Of a stretch of 64,000 nucleotides of DNA, positions 8,496 through 17,176 are shown in pieces (position 1 is the first letter of the stretch; every line of letters begins with the position of its first letter). This DNA is from Pseudomonadota bacterium (lineage in GTDB: Bacteria > Pseudomonadota > Alphaproteobacteria > Reyranellales > Reyranellaceae): the NCBI GenBank assembly GCA_018242505.1, contig JAFEBU010000073.1:124001-188000 (forward strand), in the 5' to 3' direction. Position numbers and translations under genes: made by a program. Below the pieces are notes generated by a model, which saw nothing but the letters and a program-made list of their open reading frames with translations, was not told the DNA's origin and did no database searches.

Positions 8496-9306
8496 TGTCT
8501 TTATACCCTTTCGTCCAGGACGGCGTCGTTTTCTTGATGAAGGAGTCGATACCTTCGCTGGCCTGCGGCCGGCGCAGCAGGCCGACCAGGCTGCGGGCCG
8601 CATCGTCGAGCACCGCCTTGTCTTCGGAGGCGGCGGTCGAGAGCACCAGGCGCTTCACGGCCGTCAGCGCCTGCGGTTCGAGCTTCAGGATATCGTCGAG
8701 CACCGCCTTGAGCGTCCGGTTGAGATCGGCAGTGGTGGCGCAGAGATGGCGCCCCACACCCAGCCGATACGCTTCGGCCGCGTCGATCACCCGTGCCGTG
8801 ACGGCAAGATCGCGGGTTGCGCCCTCGCCGATGCGGCGCACGATGAACGGCAGGATCTGCGAGGGAATGAAGCCCGCCTTGGGTTCGGGCAAGCCGAACC
8901 GGGCGCTTTCGTGCAGGATCACCACATCGGAGCAACAGGCCATGCCGAAGCCACCGCCGACCGCCGAACCTTCGACCACCGCGACGGTGGGCTGCGGCAC
9001 GTTGTTCAACGCGATGAGGGCGTCGCCGAACTGGCGATAGCTTGCGAGCATCGGATCGGCGGCGCCGTTGGCGGGCTTGGGCGGCATCTCGGCCATCGCG
9101 GCAAGGTCGCCGCCGGCCGAGAAATGACCGCCCGCCCCGCGCAGCACCAGCACACGGCATCCGCTGTCGTGGCTCACGCGCTTGAAGGCGTCTTCGAGCT
9201 CCAGCATCATCGCCTGGGTGAGCGCATTGCGCCGCTCCGGCCGGTTCAGGACCAGCCGTGTCACCACGCCCTCGCGTGTCAGGATGATGTTGGCATAGTC
9301 GGCCAT
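8488..9306 (-). CDS. Enoyl-CoA hydratase/isomerase family protein
   Basis: 272 aa crotonase-fold protein; ATG at 9306 is preferred over a TTG two codons upstream. The oxyanion-hole segments GGHFSAGGDL and AVGGGFGMACCSDVV and the catalytic-loop sequence RFGLPEPKAGFIPS are clear. It probably hydrates or isomerises an enoyl-CoA in the cytoplasm, although crotonases are catalytically diverse. It is the first gene of a two-gene operon with the dioxygenase and is divergent from mepA with 36 nt between starts. Confidence 0.92.
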   Translation of the reverse strand: MADYANIILTREGVVTRLVLNRPERRNALTQAMMLELEDAFKRVSHDSGCRVLVLRGAGGHFSAGGDLAAMAEMPPKPANGAADPMLASYRQFGDALIALNNVPQPTVAVVEGSAVGGGFGMACCSDVVILHESARFGLPEPKAGFIPSQILPFIVRRIGEGATRDLAVTARVIDAAEAYRLGVGRHLCATTADLNRTLKAVLDDILKLEPQALTAVKRLVLSTAASEDKAVLDDAARSLVGLLRRPQASEGIDSFIKKTTPSWTKGYKDNA

Positions 9307-9342
9307 GGGCAAAGTCTCGACGAGCGGTTATCCTTGCGCAAG

Positions 9343-10191
9343 ATGAAGCGTCTCGTCGTTTCGCTGATCGTGCTCTTGGCGTGCACGGCCTTCGATTGGT
9401 CCGACGTCAAGACGCCGGCGCCGGGTCCGACACAATCGATCGGCTTCTATTCGGCCGGCTGCATCCAGGGCGCCAAGCCGCTTCCCTTCGACGGCCTGGG
9501 CTATGAGGCAATCCGCCTCAGCCGCAACCGCTACTGGGGCCAGCCGGTGACTTTGCAATTCATCGAGACGCTGGGCGCCAAGATGACCGCCGCCGGCCAG
9601 GCGCCTCTCCTGATCGGCGATATCGGCCAGCCGCGCGGCGGTCCCGCGCCGACCGGCCATGCCAGCCACCAGGACGGGCTCGATGCCGACATCTGGTTCG
9701 AACGCCAGCCCGGGCCGCGCCTTGCGCCGGCCGAACGCGAACATCCACGCCTGCGATCGCTGGTCCGGGACGACATGAGCATCGACGACGAGGTGTTCAG
9801 CCCTCAACATGTGCAGCTTCTGAAGACGGCGGCGGAAATGCCCCATCTCGACCGGCTGTTCGTGAACCGTTGGATCAAGGCCAGGCTCTGCCACACCGTG
9901 ACCGGCGACCGGCGCTGGCTGCGCAAGGTCGTGCCGTGGTACGGACACGATGCACATTTCCACGTGCGGCTCTACTGCCCGCCGGGCAACCCCCAGTGTC
10001 AGCCGCAAGCCGACTATGCGCACGATGACGGCTGCGGCGCGGCGCTCGACTGGTGGCTGAAGCAACCGCCGGTCGTCTTTCCGGCCGAGGATGTTCCGCC
10101 GAAGAAGCCCTATCGCCCCAAGCTGCCGGCCGCCTGCGCCGCCGTCCTGCGGGCGCCGGCCGGTCCTCCGGTCACATTGACCGGGAAATAG
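9343..10191 (+). CDS. mepA: Penicillin-insensitive murein endopeptidase MepA (M74)
   Basis: 282 aa from ATG 9343 with an N-terminal hydrophobic signal segment (MKRLVVSLIVLLACTAF). The zinc-site motifs of peptidase family M74 are present: GHASHQDGLDADIWF and WYGHDAHFHVRLYCP, together with paired Cys residues in the C-terminal half. The enzyme cuts D-alanyl-meso-diaminopimelate cross-links in periplasmic peptidoglycan and is insensitive to beta-lactams. The frame extends upstream over the hydratase gene, but the signal sequence fixes the start. Confidence 0.94.
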   Translation: MKRLVVSLIVLLACTAFDWSDVKTPAPGPTQSIGFYSAGCIQGAKPLPFDGLGYEAIRLSRNRYWGQPVTLQFIETLGAKMTAAGQAPLLIGDIGQPRGGPAPTGHASHQDGLDADIWFERQPGPRLAPAEREHPRLRSLVRDDMSIDDEVFSPQHVQLLKTAAEMPHLDRLFVNRWIKARLCHTVTGDRRWLRKVVPWYGHDAHFHVRLYCPPGNPQCQPQADYAHDDGCGAALDWWLKQPPVVFPAEDVPPKKPYRPKLPAACAAVLRAPAGPPVTLTGK

Positions 10192-10234
10192 AACGCAACG
10201 CCGGCTGCAGCGCAGCAGTTCCCGGCGACGATCC

Positions 10235-11032
10235 TCATTCGCCTTGAGTCAGCAGGCTGCCGGCGCGGCGGGAGGAGCGGAAGAACCAGAGGAAGATCTG
10301 GAAGCCGACCACCAGATAGACCGCCGACAGAACGAAGGCGAGGCCCAGCAGGTGCCACTGCGCGGTGCGCTCCAGCAGGATCGAGCGCATGCCCTCGAAG
10401 ACGTAGGATGTCGGCAGGGCATAGGCGAGAGGCTGCAGCCAGTGCGGCAGCACGGAAATCGGATAGTAGACACCGCTGATCGGCATCAGGATGAACACGG
10501 CAGCCCAGGCGAAGCTCTCCGCGCTCTGTCCGACCCGCATGATCAGGCCCGACATGGCAAGCCCGACGGACCAGGAGAACATCTGCAGGATGAGAAAGAA
10601 GGCGAGCAACGGCAGGCCGAGGCTGTAGATCGAGAAGCCGAAGAACGCCCAGGCCATCAACGACACGGGGATCAGCCCCAGCAGCGTGCGCAGGAGCGCG
10701 ACGACGATGATCCCGGTCGCCATCTCCCACGAGCGGATCGGGCTCACGAACAGATGGCCGAGATTGCGCGACCACATCTCCTCCAGGAAGGCGATGGAGA
10801 GCGAGAGATTGCCGCGCACCACCACTTCCCACAGCAGAAGGCCCGACAGCAGGATGCCGGCCGCCTGCGCCATGAACGAAACTTGCGGCCGCAGGAACTG
10901 GGTCAGGAATCCCCACATGACCATCTGCACGGCCGGCCAGTAGATCGAATCGACAAGCCGCATCACCGAACTGCGCCAGATGTGGATGTGGCGCAGCACC
11001 AGGGCATAGATACGATTGATCGAACCGCTCAT
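10235..11032 (-). CDS. ABC-2 type transporter permease
   Basis: 265 aa with six predicted membrane segments and an ABC-2 membrane domain (ISGVYYPISVLPHWLQPLAYALPTSY is the conserved late loop, quoted in part). The ATG at 11032 overlaps the ATPase stop as ATGA, so the pair is coupled; the longer frame upstream is rejected. Together they form an exporter resembling NodIJ/DrrAB systems for a drug, polysaccharide or lipid. The substrate is unknown. Confidence 0.9.
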   Translation of the reverse strand: MSGSINRIYALVLRHIHIWRSSVMRLVDSIYWPAVQMVMWGFLTQFLRPQVSFMAQAAGILLSGLLLWEVVVRGNLSLSIAFLEEMWSRNLGHLFVSPIRSWEMATGIIVVALLRTLLGLIPVSLMAWAFFGFSIYSLGLPLLAFFLILQMFSWSVGLAMSGLIMRVGQSAESFAWAAVFILMPISGVYYPISVLPHWLQPLAYALPTSYVFEGMRSILLERTAQWHLLGLAFVLSAVYLVVGFQIFLWFFRSSRRAGSLLTQGE

Positions 11033-11802
11033 TGGGCCGCCTCGTCCTTGCGCAGAGATTCGAGTCCGCGGCCGCGGCCGCGGGCCATGTCGAGGAACAC
11101 CTGCTCCATATCCTCGCGGCCGAAGCGCTCGAGCAATTCGCGCGGACTGCCGCGATCGAACATGCGGCCCGCCTGCAGCAGCACCACGTCGTCGCACAGG
11201 CGTTCGACCTCGGACATGTTGTGCGAGGCGAGCAGGATCGTGGCGTGGGTCTCGGCCTGATAGTCCTTGAGGTAGGTGCGGACCCAGTCGGCGGTGTCGG
11301 GATCGAGCGAGGCCGTGGGCTCGTCGAGCAGCAGCACGTCGGGCTTGTTGATCAACGCCTTGGCGAGCGCCACGCGGGTCTTCTGCCCGGCCGAGAGCTT
11401 GCCGGTCTGGCGATCGAGAAAGTCCGCCACCTGTATGTGCTCGGCGATCTCCACGATGCGGCGCTGCAGCGTCGGCACGCCGTAGAGGCGGCCGTAGAAT
11501 TGCAGGTTCTGGCGCACGGTCAGCCGATGCGGCAGGTCGACATAGGGCGAGGAGAAGTTCATGCGCGGCAGCGCGGCGTAGCGATGGCGGAGCATGTCCA
11601 CGCCCAGCACCTGGATCTCGCCCGCCGTCGGCTCGAGGAGGCCGAGCAGCATCGAGATGGTCGTGGTCTTGCCCGCGCCGTTGCCGCCCAGCAGGCCGAG
11701 CACGGCGCCGCGCGGCACGGCGAAGGTCAGGTCATCGACCGCGACGACCTCGCCGTACACCTTGCGCAGGCGGCGGACGTCGATGGAGGGGGATGCAGGC
11801 AT
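11029..11802 (-). CDS. ABC-2 type transporter ATP-binding protein
   Basis: 257 aa. Walker A is GGNGAGKTT, the signature is LSAGQKTRVALAKAL and Walker B is PDVLLLDEPTASLD, so it is a complete ATPase. Start chosen at ATG 11802; an in-frame GTG at 11838 would add 12 residues. It powers the permease encoded directly downstream with a 4-nt overlap. The aminotransferase gene lies just upstream on the same strand, so all three may be co-transcribed. Confidence 0.92.
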   Translation of the reverse strand: MPASPSIDVRRLRKVYGEVVAVDDLTFAVPRGAVLGLLGGNGAGKTTTISMLLGLLEPTAGEIQVLGVDMLRHRYAALPRMNFSSPYVDLPHRLTVRQNLQFYGRLYGVPTLQRRIVEIAEHIQVADFLDRQTGKLSAGQKTRVALAKALINKPDVLLLDEPTASLDPDTADWVRTYLKDYQAETHATILLASHNMSEVERLCDDVVLLQAGRMFDRGSPRELLERFGREDMEQVFLDMARGRGRGLESLRKDEAAQ

Positions 11803-11845
11803 CGTTCGTCCAACACAAACGCCAAGCGGCGTTGCCACGCCTTGC

Positions 11846-13060
11846 TCAGGGCAATCCCTTGACCGCGGCCTCGATGCGATCGAGGCCGCGGCTGAGGCGC
11901 TCTGCGCCCGATGCGAAGCAGAGCCGGATATTGCCCTGCCCGCCCGGACCGAACGCCTCGCCCGGTGCGAGGCCGACCTTATACTCCTTTGCGAGCTTCA
12001 GACAGAAGCCGAGCGTGTCCTCGACGCCGTCGACACTGAAGAAGGCATAGAAGGCTGCATCCGGCCGCGCGAGGGTGACGCGCGGCAGGCCGGACAGGCG
12101 CTGGAACACCAGCTCGCGACCGGCATGGCAGCGCTGCACCATCTCCGCGACGAAGGCATCGCCCTTCTCCAGGGCGGCGATCGCACCGCGCTGCAGGAAG
12201 GCCGGCAGGCCCGAGGTGTTGATCTGCACCAGCTTGGCGAACTGGTCGCCCAGCGCCGCCGGATGGGTGAGCCAGCCGATGCGCCAACCCGTCATCGCCC
12301 AGGGCTTGGAGAAACTGTTGAGCACGATCAGCGGATCGTCCGGCCCGGCAAGTTCCAGGAACGACGGCGCCACCTGCTGGCCGTCGGGCCGCTTCACATA
12401 GGTGAGCCGCGCATAGACCTCGTCGGCCATGACCCAGAGGCCGCGCTCGCGCGCGAAGTCGAGCACGGCGCGCTGCTCGTCGGACGACATCGTCCAGCCG
12501 GTGGGATTGCCGGGCGAATTGATGAAGATCGCACGCGTGCGCTCGTCGACCGCGCCGAACAGCTTCTGCAGGTCGAGTTTCCAGCGGCCGCTCGCGCCGC
12601 GTTCGAGCGCCACGTATTTCGGTTCGCCATGCACCAGCTTTACCGCCGAGCTGATATTGGGCCAGATCGGCGACACGACGACGATGTTGTCGCCCGGGTC
12701 GAGCAGGAGCTGGCACACGATCAGGATCGCCTGCATGCCGCCGGTCGTGACGCTGATGCGATCGACCGGGCATTTGATGCCGTAGAGGCGTTCCGTATAG
12801 GCGGACAGGGCCGCGCGCAGTTCGGGCACGCCGCGCTGCCAGGTATAGAAGGTCTCGCCCGCCTGGAGGCCTTCGGCGGCAGCGTCGCGGATGAACCCGG
12901 GCGTGACGAGGTCGCTCTCGCCGAACCACAACGGCACCACGTCGGGGTCGCCGAATACCGACATCGCGACCTCGGCGATCGGGGTCTCCGGCATCCCGGC
13001 AATGGAACCGCTCAGCCCGGCCGTGAGCCCGGGGAGCACAAAACGGGAGTTGGTTTGCAT
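11846..13060 (-). CDS. Class I/II PLP-dependent aminotransferase
   Basis: 404 aa, normal for fold-type I aminotransferases. NSPGNPTGW, MADEVYARLTY and the lysine that binds PLP in NSFSKPWAMTGWRIGW are all present, and a C-terminal Arg for the substrate carboxylate is likely in GNIRLCFA. It transfers amino groups between an amino acid and a 2-oxo acid in the cytoplasm. Substrate specificity (aspartate, aromatic or alanine type) is not clear from sequence. The next gene on the same strand, an ABC exporter ATPase, begins about 44 nt downstream. Confidence 0.92.
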   Translation of the reverse strand: MQTNSRFVLPGLTAGLSGSIAGMPETPIAEVAMSVFGDPDVVPLWFGESDLVTPGFIRDAAAEGLQAGETFYTWQRGVPELRAALSAYTERLYGIKCPVDRISVTTGGMQAILIVCQLLLDPGDNIVVVSPIWPNISSAVKLVHGEPKYVALERGASGRWKLDLQKLFGAVDERTRAIFINSPGNPTGWTMSSDEQRAVLDFARERGLWVMADEVYARLTYVKRPDGQQVAPSFLELAGPDDPLIVLNSFSKPWAMTGWRIGWLTHPAALGDQFAKLVQINTSGLPAFLQRGAIAALEKGDAFVAEMVQRCHAGRELVFQRLSGLPRVTLARPDAAFYAFFSVDGVEDTLGFCLKLAKEYKVGLAPGEAFGPGGQGNIRLCFASGAERLSRGLDRIEAAVKGLP

Positions 13061-13169
13061 GTCTCGGACCTATCCTATCGGCCGCATTTTCGCCACCCGG
13101 GCAGGCCTGACTATTCTTGGCGGGCAGGCCAAGTCTGGCTTATCGTTGTTCCCTGATAGGAGTCCACCG

Positions 13170-13460
13170 ATGAAGCGCTCTGCTGCTCTTGTGCTGATCG
13201 CCTTCTTCGCTGCCGGCTGCGTCCATGGTTCGAGCATGGATCAGGTGCATGCCGGCATGACGCATGAACAGGTGTCGGCCGTGATGGGAGGGCCACCCGA
13301 CCTCACGACCAATACCGCCGGCCGGGAATGCGCCCGCTACACCGTGCTCAAGGATTTCTGGAGCCGCGTGCCATGGGACATGTCCGATCCCTATTACGTC
13401 TGCTACACCAACGGCAAGGTCGACTCCTTCGGCCGCGCCACCGTCGCGAATCCGAGCTGA
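13170..13460 (+). CDS. Small lipoprotein, BamE/SmpA-like
   Basis: 96 aa. The N-terminus is a lipoprotein signal with lipobox AFFAAGC, so the mature protein would be acylated and anchored in the membrane. The segment MDQVHAGMTHEQVSAVMGGPPD has the pattern of the BamE/SmpA fold (helix starting with G-M-T/S, then a small-G-x-P turn). GGAG-type ribosome-binding sequence (ATAGGAG) precedes the ATG. Function unknown. It is followed after 6 nt by the isochorismatase-family gene. Confidence 0.75.
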   Translation: MKRSAALVLIAFFAAGCVHGSSMDQVHAGMTHEQVSAVMGGPPDLTTNTAGRECARYTVLKDFWSRVPWDMSDPYYVCYTNGKVDSFGRATVANPS

Positions 13461-13466
13461 TCCGGG

Positions 13467-14102
13467 ATGGCCGACGACTACCAGCGGCGTAGCTACGGCG
13501 CCATTCCGGTCGGCACGGGCCAGAAGCCGGGCATTGTCGTGGTCGACTTCCAGCTCGGCTTCACCGACGCACAGTATCCGCTGGGCGGCGCGCCGCTGGT
13601 CATGCGCGCGGTCGAGAACACGGCCAGGCTCCTGAAGACCGCGCGCCGGCACGGCGTGCCCGTCGTGGTGTGCAATACCGCCTATCTCAACGAACGCGAG
13701 ATGCCCTACTGGAAGATCACGGCGGTGCGCGAGACCTTCCTGCACAGCCATCCCAGCACCCGGCTCGACCCGCGCATCTACGATCCCGACTACGACCTGC
13801 AGGTCACCAAGAAAGGCCCGTCGATCTTCTTCGAGACCGGCGTCGCCAACTATTTCACCAAGGAGCGGGTCGACACGGTGATCGTCACCGGCTGCAATAC
13901 CTCGGGCTGCATCCGCGGCACGGCGCTCGACAGTTTCAGCCTGCGCTACCGCACCCTGGTGCCAGAGGATTGCGTGGGCGATATCGAGGAGCAGCCGCAT
14001 CGCGACAACCTGCGCGACATCGGCCGGCGCTATGTCGACGTCGTCGACCTTGCCTTCTGCACCGACTTCATCGGGAACTGGGCGCGGCGCAACAGCGGCT
14101 GA
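13467..14102 (+). CDS. Isochorismatase-family cysteine amidohydrolase
   Basis: 211 aa. The catalytic triad of the family is visible: Asp in GIVVVDFQLGF, Lys in QVTKKGPSIF and nucleophilic Cys in VTGCNTSGCIRGTALD. The long N-terminal part and the GCNTSGCIR context are most like N-carbamoylsarcosine amidase and maleamate amidase, which release ammonia from a carbamoyl or amide group. The assignment inside the family is tentative. It begins 6 nt after the lipoprotein gene. Confidence 0.9.
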   Translation: MADDYQRRSYGAIPVGTGQKPGIVVVDFQLGFTDAQYPLGGAPLVMRAVENTARLLKTARRHGVPVVVCNTAYLNEREMPYWKITAVRETFLHSHPSTRLDPRIYDPDYDLQVTKKGPSIFFETGVANYFTKERVDTVIVTGCNTSGCIRGTALDSFSLRYRTLVPEDCVGDIEEQPHRDNLRDIGRRYVDVVDLAFCTDFIGNWARRNSG

Positions 14103-14136
14103 CACCCTTCAGAACGAGACGATCAGCACGAGACGG

Positions 14137-14703
14137 TCAGAACGAGGCCGGGCGTGGCGGGTCGAGCGAGGCCGTGATGCCGCTGCCGCACGACTTGCGC
14201 GGCACATTGATCGCGACCACCAGGGCGGCCTTCCTGAAGCAGCCCTTGTTCCAGACACCAGTGAACACCTCGCCGGCGATCCTCGCGATGCCGAAGCCCT
14301 GCGGCAGGTCGTTGACGTAGAGACCTTCGTAGTAATCGGACTCGTTCCAGTCATAGCGACCGTAGCCCTCGCGGCGATTGTCGACGTAGATCCCCTGGAA
14401 ATGGTCGATGCGCCGGCCGTGCTCGTACCATTGCAGTTCGCCGTAGCCCTGCTTCTTCCCATGCGGACAGGCCCCGCTCCACACCGCCCTGTCTTCCGGC
14501 GCCGGATGCCAGTCCCACATCCGGCAGCCGGTTTCCGTATCGAGCAGCCACGTCCCCTGCTCGCAGGGCGTCGTCCAGCTGATTTGTACGGAATCGGGTT
14601 CGTCGTAGGGGCAGTCGGTGCTCGATGCGGCGCTTTGCTGCGCGGCGGATGCAAACGGCAGGACCGCCAGCAAAACAGCCAAAATATATGCCGACAACCG
14701 CAT
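14137..14703 (-). CDS. Secreted MORN-repeat protein
   Basis: 188 aa from ATG 14703, with a signal peptide (MRLSAYILAVLLAVLPFASA, cleavage before AQQ). The central part holds MORN-like repeats: GYGELQWYEHGRR, FQGIYVDNRREGYGRYDW, YYEGLYVNDLPQGFGIARI and FTGVWNKG. MORN modules form beta-hairpin ladders that bind proteins or lipids. Six Cys residues in the mature protein suggest disulphides in the periplasm. No function can be given. Convergent with the isochorismatase-family gene. Confidence 0.78.
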   Translation of the reverse strand: MRLSAYILAVLLAVLPFASAAQQSAASSTDCPYDEPDSVQISWTTPCEQGTWLLDTETGCRMWDWHPAPEDRAVWSGACPHGKKQGYGELQWYEHGRRIDHFQGIYVDNRREGYGRYDWNESDYYEGLYVNDLPQGFGIARIAGEVFTGVWNKGCFRKAALVVAINVPRKSCGSGITASLDPPRPASF

Positions 14704-14815
14704 CGTACCCCCGTTCGCCCCACCCCGGCGAACATGCACTATAAACGCGATTTTCGGGGAAAAGTTGCGACCATGCTAGGGTCAGTCTGTGGCCAGGCGG
14801 ACGGGAGCGGTTGCC

Positions 14816-15382
14816 ATGATGTTGTTGATTGTCGGTCTCATCCTCTTTCTCGGCATCCATACCCTGACAACCTTGCGCGGGCCGCGGGCCGTGCTGATCG
14901 ATCGGTTGGGCGAAGGCGGCTACAAGGGCCTTTATTCCGTGATCGCGGCGATCGGCCTGGGGCTGATCGTCTGGGGATTTGGCCGCTACCGCGCCGACGA
15001 CTACGTCCAGATCTGGAACCCGCCGGCAGCGCTGAGACCGGTCGTCCATCTCCTGATGTTGTTCGCCTTCGTGGCCCTGGCCGCCACCTACAGCCCCGCC
15101 GGCAAGATCAAGGGCCTGCTGCGCCATCCCATGCTGGTGGCCATCAAGGCCTGGGCGTTGGCGCACCTGCTGGCCAACGGCGATCTCGGCGCCCTCGTCC
15201 TGTTCGGCGCCTTCCTCGCCTGGGCGGTCTACGACCGGATCGCCGTGAAGCGGCGGGGCGATCCCGGTGCCCGCAACATGGCCCTGACCTGGGGCGACGC
15301 CATCGCCGTGGGCGTTGGCATCGTCGCCTTCATCGCCATGTTCTGGCTCCATCCCCTGCTGATCGGCCTGCCGATCGCGTGA
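14816..15382 (+). CDS. NnrU-family integral membrane protein
   Basis: 188 aa with five or six membrane segments. The N-terminal pattern (GLILFLGIHTLTTLRGPR, then GEGGYKGLYSVIAAIGLGLIVWGFGRYR) is the conserved half of NnrU, a protein first noted next to nitrite and nitric oxide reductase genes and also related to isoprenoid-pathway membrane proteins. No denitrification gene is nearby. The start at 14816 has a GGAG about 9 nt upstream; a GTG at 14789 would add nine residues. Confidence 0.87.
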   Translation: MMLLIVGLILFLGIHTLTTLRGPRAVLIDRLGEGGYKGLYSVIAAIGLGLIVWGFGRYRADDYVQIWNPPAALRPVVHLLMLFAFVALAATYSPAGKIKGLLRHPMLVAIKAWALAHLLANGDLGALVLFGAFLAWAVYDRIAVKRRGDPGARNMALTWGDAIAVGVGIVAFIAMFWLHPLLIGLPIA

Positions 15383-15433
15383 CGGTCGATTGCCGGGACA
15401 AGACGCATCCAAGCCGACGCCAGGAGGAATATC

Positions 15434-16450
15434 ATGCCGCGCGGCGCGCTGTTGACACTCGCCGGTTTCGCCCTGGGCCTTTTGGCCCTTGCCGCCTGCA
15501 CGGCCGGGCCTGTCGGCAAGGGCGCGTCGCTGGCCTCGGTGCAGGCCCATGTCGATGCCGCCACCAAGGCGGCCGACGGCGACCTGAAGCCGTTCCTGGC
15601 GCTCTGCAAGCCGACGCCGGCCAACCGGCCCCGAAGCGACGACCACGCGCTCGCGGCGCTGATCGCCAAGCCCGCCCCGCCGGCCGGACGGGCGTTCGAC
15701 AATCTCTACTTCCTGGGCGATGCCTGGGTGAGCGCCTGGGCGATCGATACCTCCGACGGCATCATCCTGCTCGACGCCCTGAACAACGGCCGGGAGGCGG
15801 CGCGGCTGATCGAGGGCGGCCTGCGCCAGCTCGGCCTCGATCCCGCACGCATCAAGTACATCGTCGTCACCCACGGCCACGGCGCCCACTATGGCGGCGT
15901 CAACTATCTCGTCGGCCGCTACCATCCGCGCGTGGTCATGAGCGAGGCCGACTGGACGATGACGGCGAGCCATCTCGAGTTCCGCTCCGCCTATTGGGAT
16001 GCGCCGCCGCGCTTCGTGAAGGGCCGCGACATCGCCGCCAACGACGGCGACGTCCTCACCCTCGGCGATACCAAAGTCACGCTCTACGTCACGCCCGGCC
16101 ACACGCTGGGCACGATCTCGCCGGTCTTCGACGTCACCTGGCGCGGCCGCCGGCATCGCGTGCTCGAATGGGGCGGCATGGGCTTCGATTTCGGCGCCGA
16201 CTTCGCCCGGCTCGATGCCTACATCGCCTCGGCCGAGCGCATGCAGGCGCTGGCAATGCAGCAGGGCATCGACGTCCTGATCTCGAACCATTCCGCGTAC
16301 GACGAGGCGCCGGCCAAGCTCGAACGCCTGCAGGCGGCTCCGCAGAAGCGCAATCCGTTCGTCATCGGCAGGTCGGCCGTCGAGCGTGCGCTCGATGTGA
16401 TGAGCGAATGCGCCCACGCCCAGCGCGACCGCTTCGCGCTGGTCAGGTAG
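15434..16450 (+). CDS. Subclass B3-like metallo-beta-lactamase-fold lipoprotein with altered zinc motif
   Basis: 338 aa. An N-terminal lipobox (LLALAAC, Cys22) suggests a lipid anchor, and a B3-type MBL domain follows from about residue 85. Most zinc ligands of the fold are present: HGHGAH (147-152), the His in TPGHTLG and the His in ISNHSAYDEAP. Position 151 is Ala (codon GCC at 15884-15886), where the family normally has Asp in HxHxDH. That Asp binds the second zinc and orients the water, so beta-lactamase activity is doubtful. It could hydrolyse another substrate with one zinc. Confidence 0.85.
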   Translation: MPRGALLTLAGFALGLLALAACTAGPVGKGASLASVQAHVDAATKAADGDLKPFLALCKPTPANRPRSDDHALAALIAKPAPPAGRAFDNLYFLGDAWVSAWAIDTSDGIILLDALNNGREAARLIEGGLRQLGLDPARIKYIVVTHGHGAHYGGVNYLVGRYHPRVVMSEADWTMTASHLEFRSAYWDAPPRFVKGRDIAANDGDVLTLGDTKVTLYVTPGHTLGTISPVFDVTWRGRRHRVLEWGGMGFDFGADFARLDAYIASAERMQALAMQQGIDVLISNHSAYDEAPAKLERLQAAPQKRNPFVIGRSAVERALDVMSECAHAQRDRFALVR

Positions 16451-16478
16451 CGGCTCAGGGAGCGTCCGAAGGCGCGGC

Positions 16479-16949
16479 TCAGGCCGCCTCGGCCGGCGAG
16501 CCCGCGAGGCAGCGATCGAGATAGGCCAGCATGCGCACGACCTTGGGCTCGATCTCGTACTTGGCGTGATGGGCGGCCACGCCGTCGGCATGCATATACC
16601 AGTCGATCTCCTGCATGGTGAGATAGACACGCACGATGCCGGCGGCGAGCCCTTCGCGCAGCGCCGCCCGCGCCCGCGTCGGAAGCCCCGCCGCCCCTTG
16701 CGTCTCCTCGCGGCAGAGCGCCTCCAGGAACGGCTCGATGTAGTTGCTCTCCCACAGCGCCTCGCGCGGCGCACCGTCCAGCGACGCTGGTGCGAACGAC
16801 AGCGCACGGCCGTCGAACCGCTTCAGCTCCAGCCCGTCGGTATCCATGTAGGCCCACGGCCGCACATGGTCCCAGATCAGTTTGGAGAAGCGCTCGGTGA
16901 GGCGCTGGCGCTCGGCCGGATCGAGCGATGTCGCGAGGGAACGAGGCAT
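16479..16949 (-). CDS. Hypothetical protein, 156 aa
   Basis: I do not recognise the family. The protein is soluble, has no signal sequence or membrane segment and is rich in Trp, Tyr and Met near its N-terminus (LIWDHVRPWAYMDTDG) and in acidic helices (MQEIDWYMHADGVAAHH). The codon use looks like that of its neighbours, and the C-terminus (GSPAEAA) is ordinary. Convergent with the MBL-fold gene, with 28 nt between the stops. Confidence 0.6.
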   Translation of the reverse strand: MPRSLATSLDPAERQRLTERFSKLIWDHVRPWAYMDTDGLELKRFDGRALSFAPASLDGAPREALWESNYIEPFLEALCREETQGAAGLPTRARAALREGLAAGIVRVYLTMQEIDWYMHADGVAAHHAKYEIEPKVVRMLAYLDRCLAGSPAEAA

Positions 16950-16988
16950 GGGCCTTTATCGCCGCCGCCGGACCGTTCGTCTACCGCC

Positions 16989-17168
16989 CGGCGGGCACCG
17001 TCCCTAGGGGCACTATCCGGCGGACATCACCCCGCGGGCACCGTCCCCCAGGCACTATTCGGCGGGCACCGCGCCGACACCCTCCCTCAGGTACCATTCG
17101 GCGGGTACCGCGCGGGCACCATCCCCGGACACCAACCGGCGGGCACTATCTCTGGCGGGCACCGTCCG
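16989..17168. repeat. Degenerate tandem repeat of CGGCGGGCACCGTCC-type units
   Basis: Seven imperfect copies of a unit beginning CGGCGGGCACC, several followed by a GGCACTATT-like tail, fill nearly all of the gap between two minus-strand genes. Unit length varies from about 13 to 36 nt. The copies are too diverged for a recent expansion and no convincing coding frame spans them. Reading the minus strand, the units are GC-rich with GGTGCCCGCCG cores. Confidence 0.7.
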
Positions 17169-17176
17169 GCAGCCCG

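Noticed and set aside
16989..17168. Possible CRISPR-like array
   Set aside because: The repeats are degenerate, the units vary in length, there are no unique spacers of constant size and no cas genes nearby.
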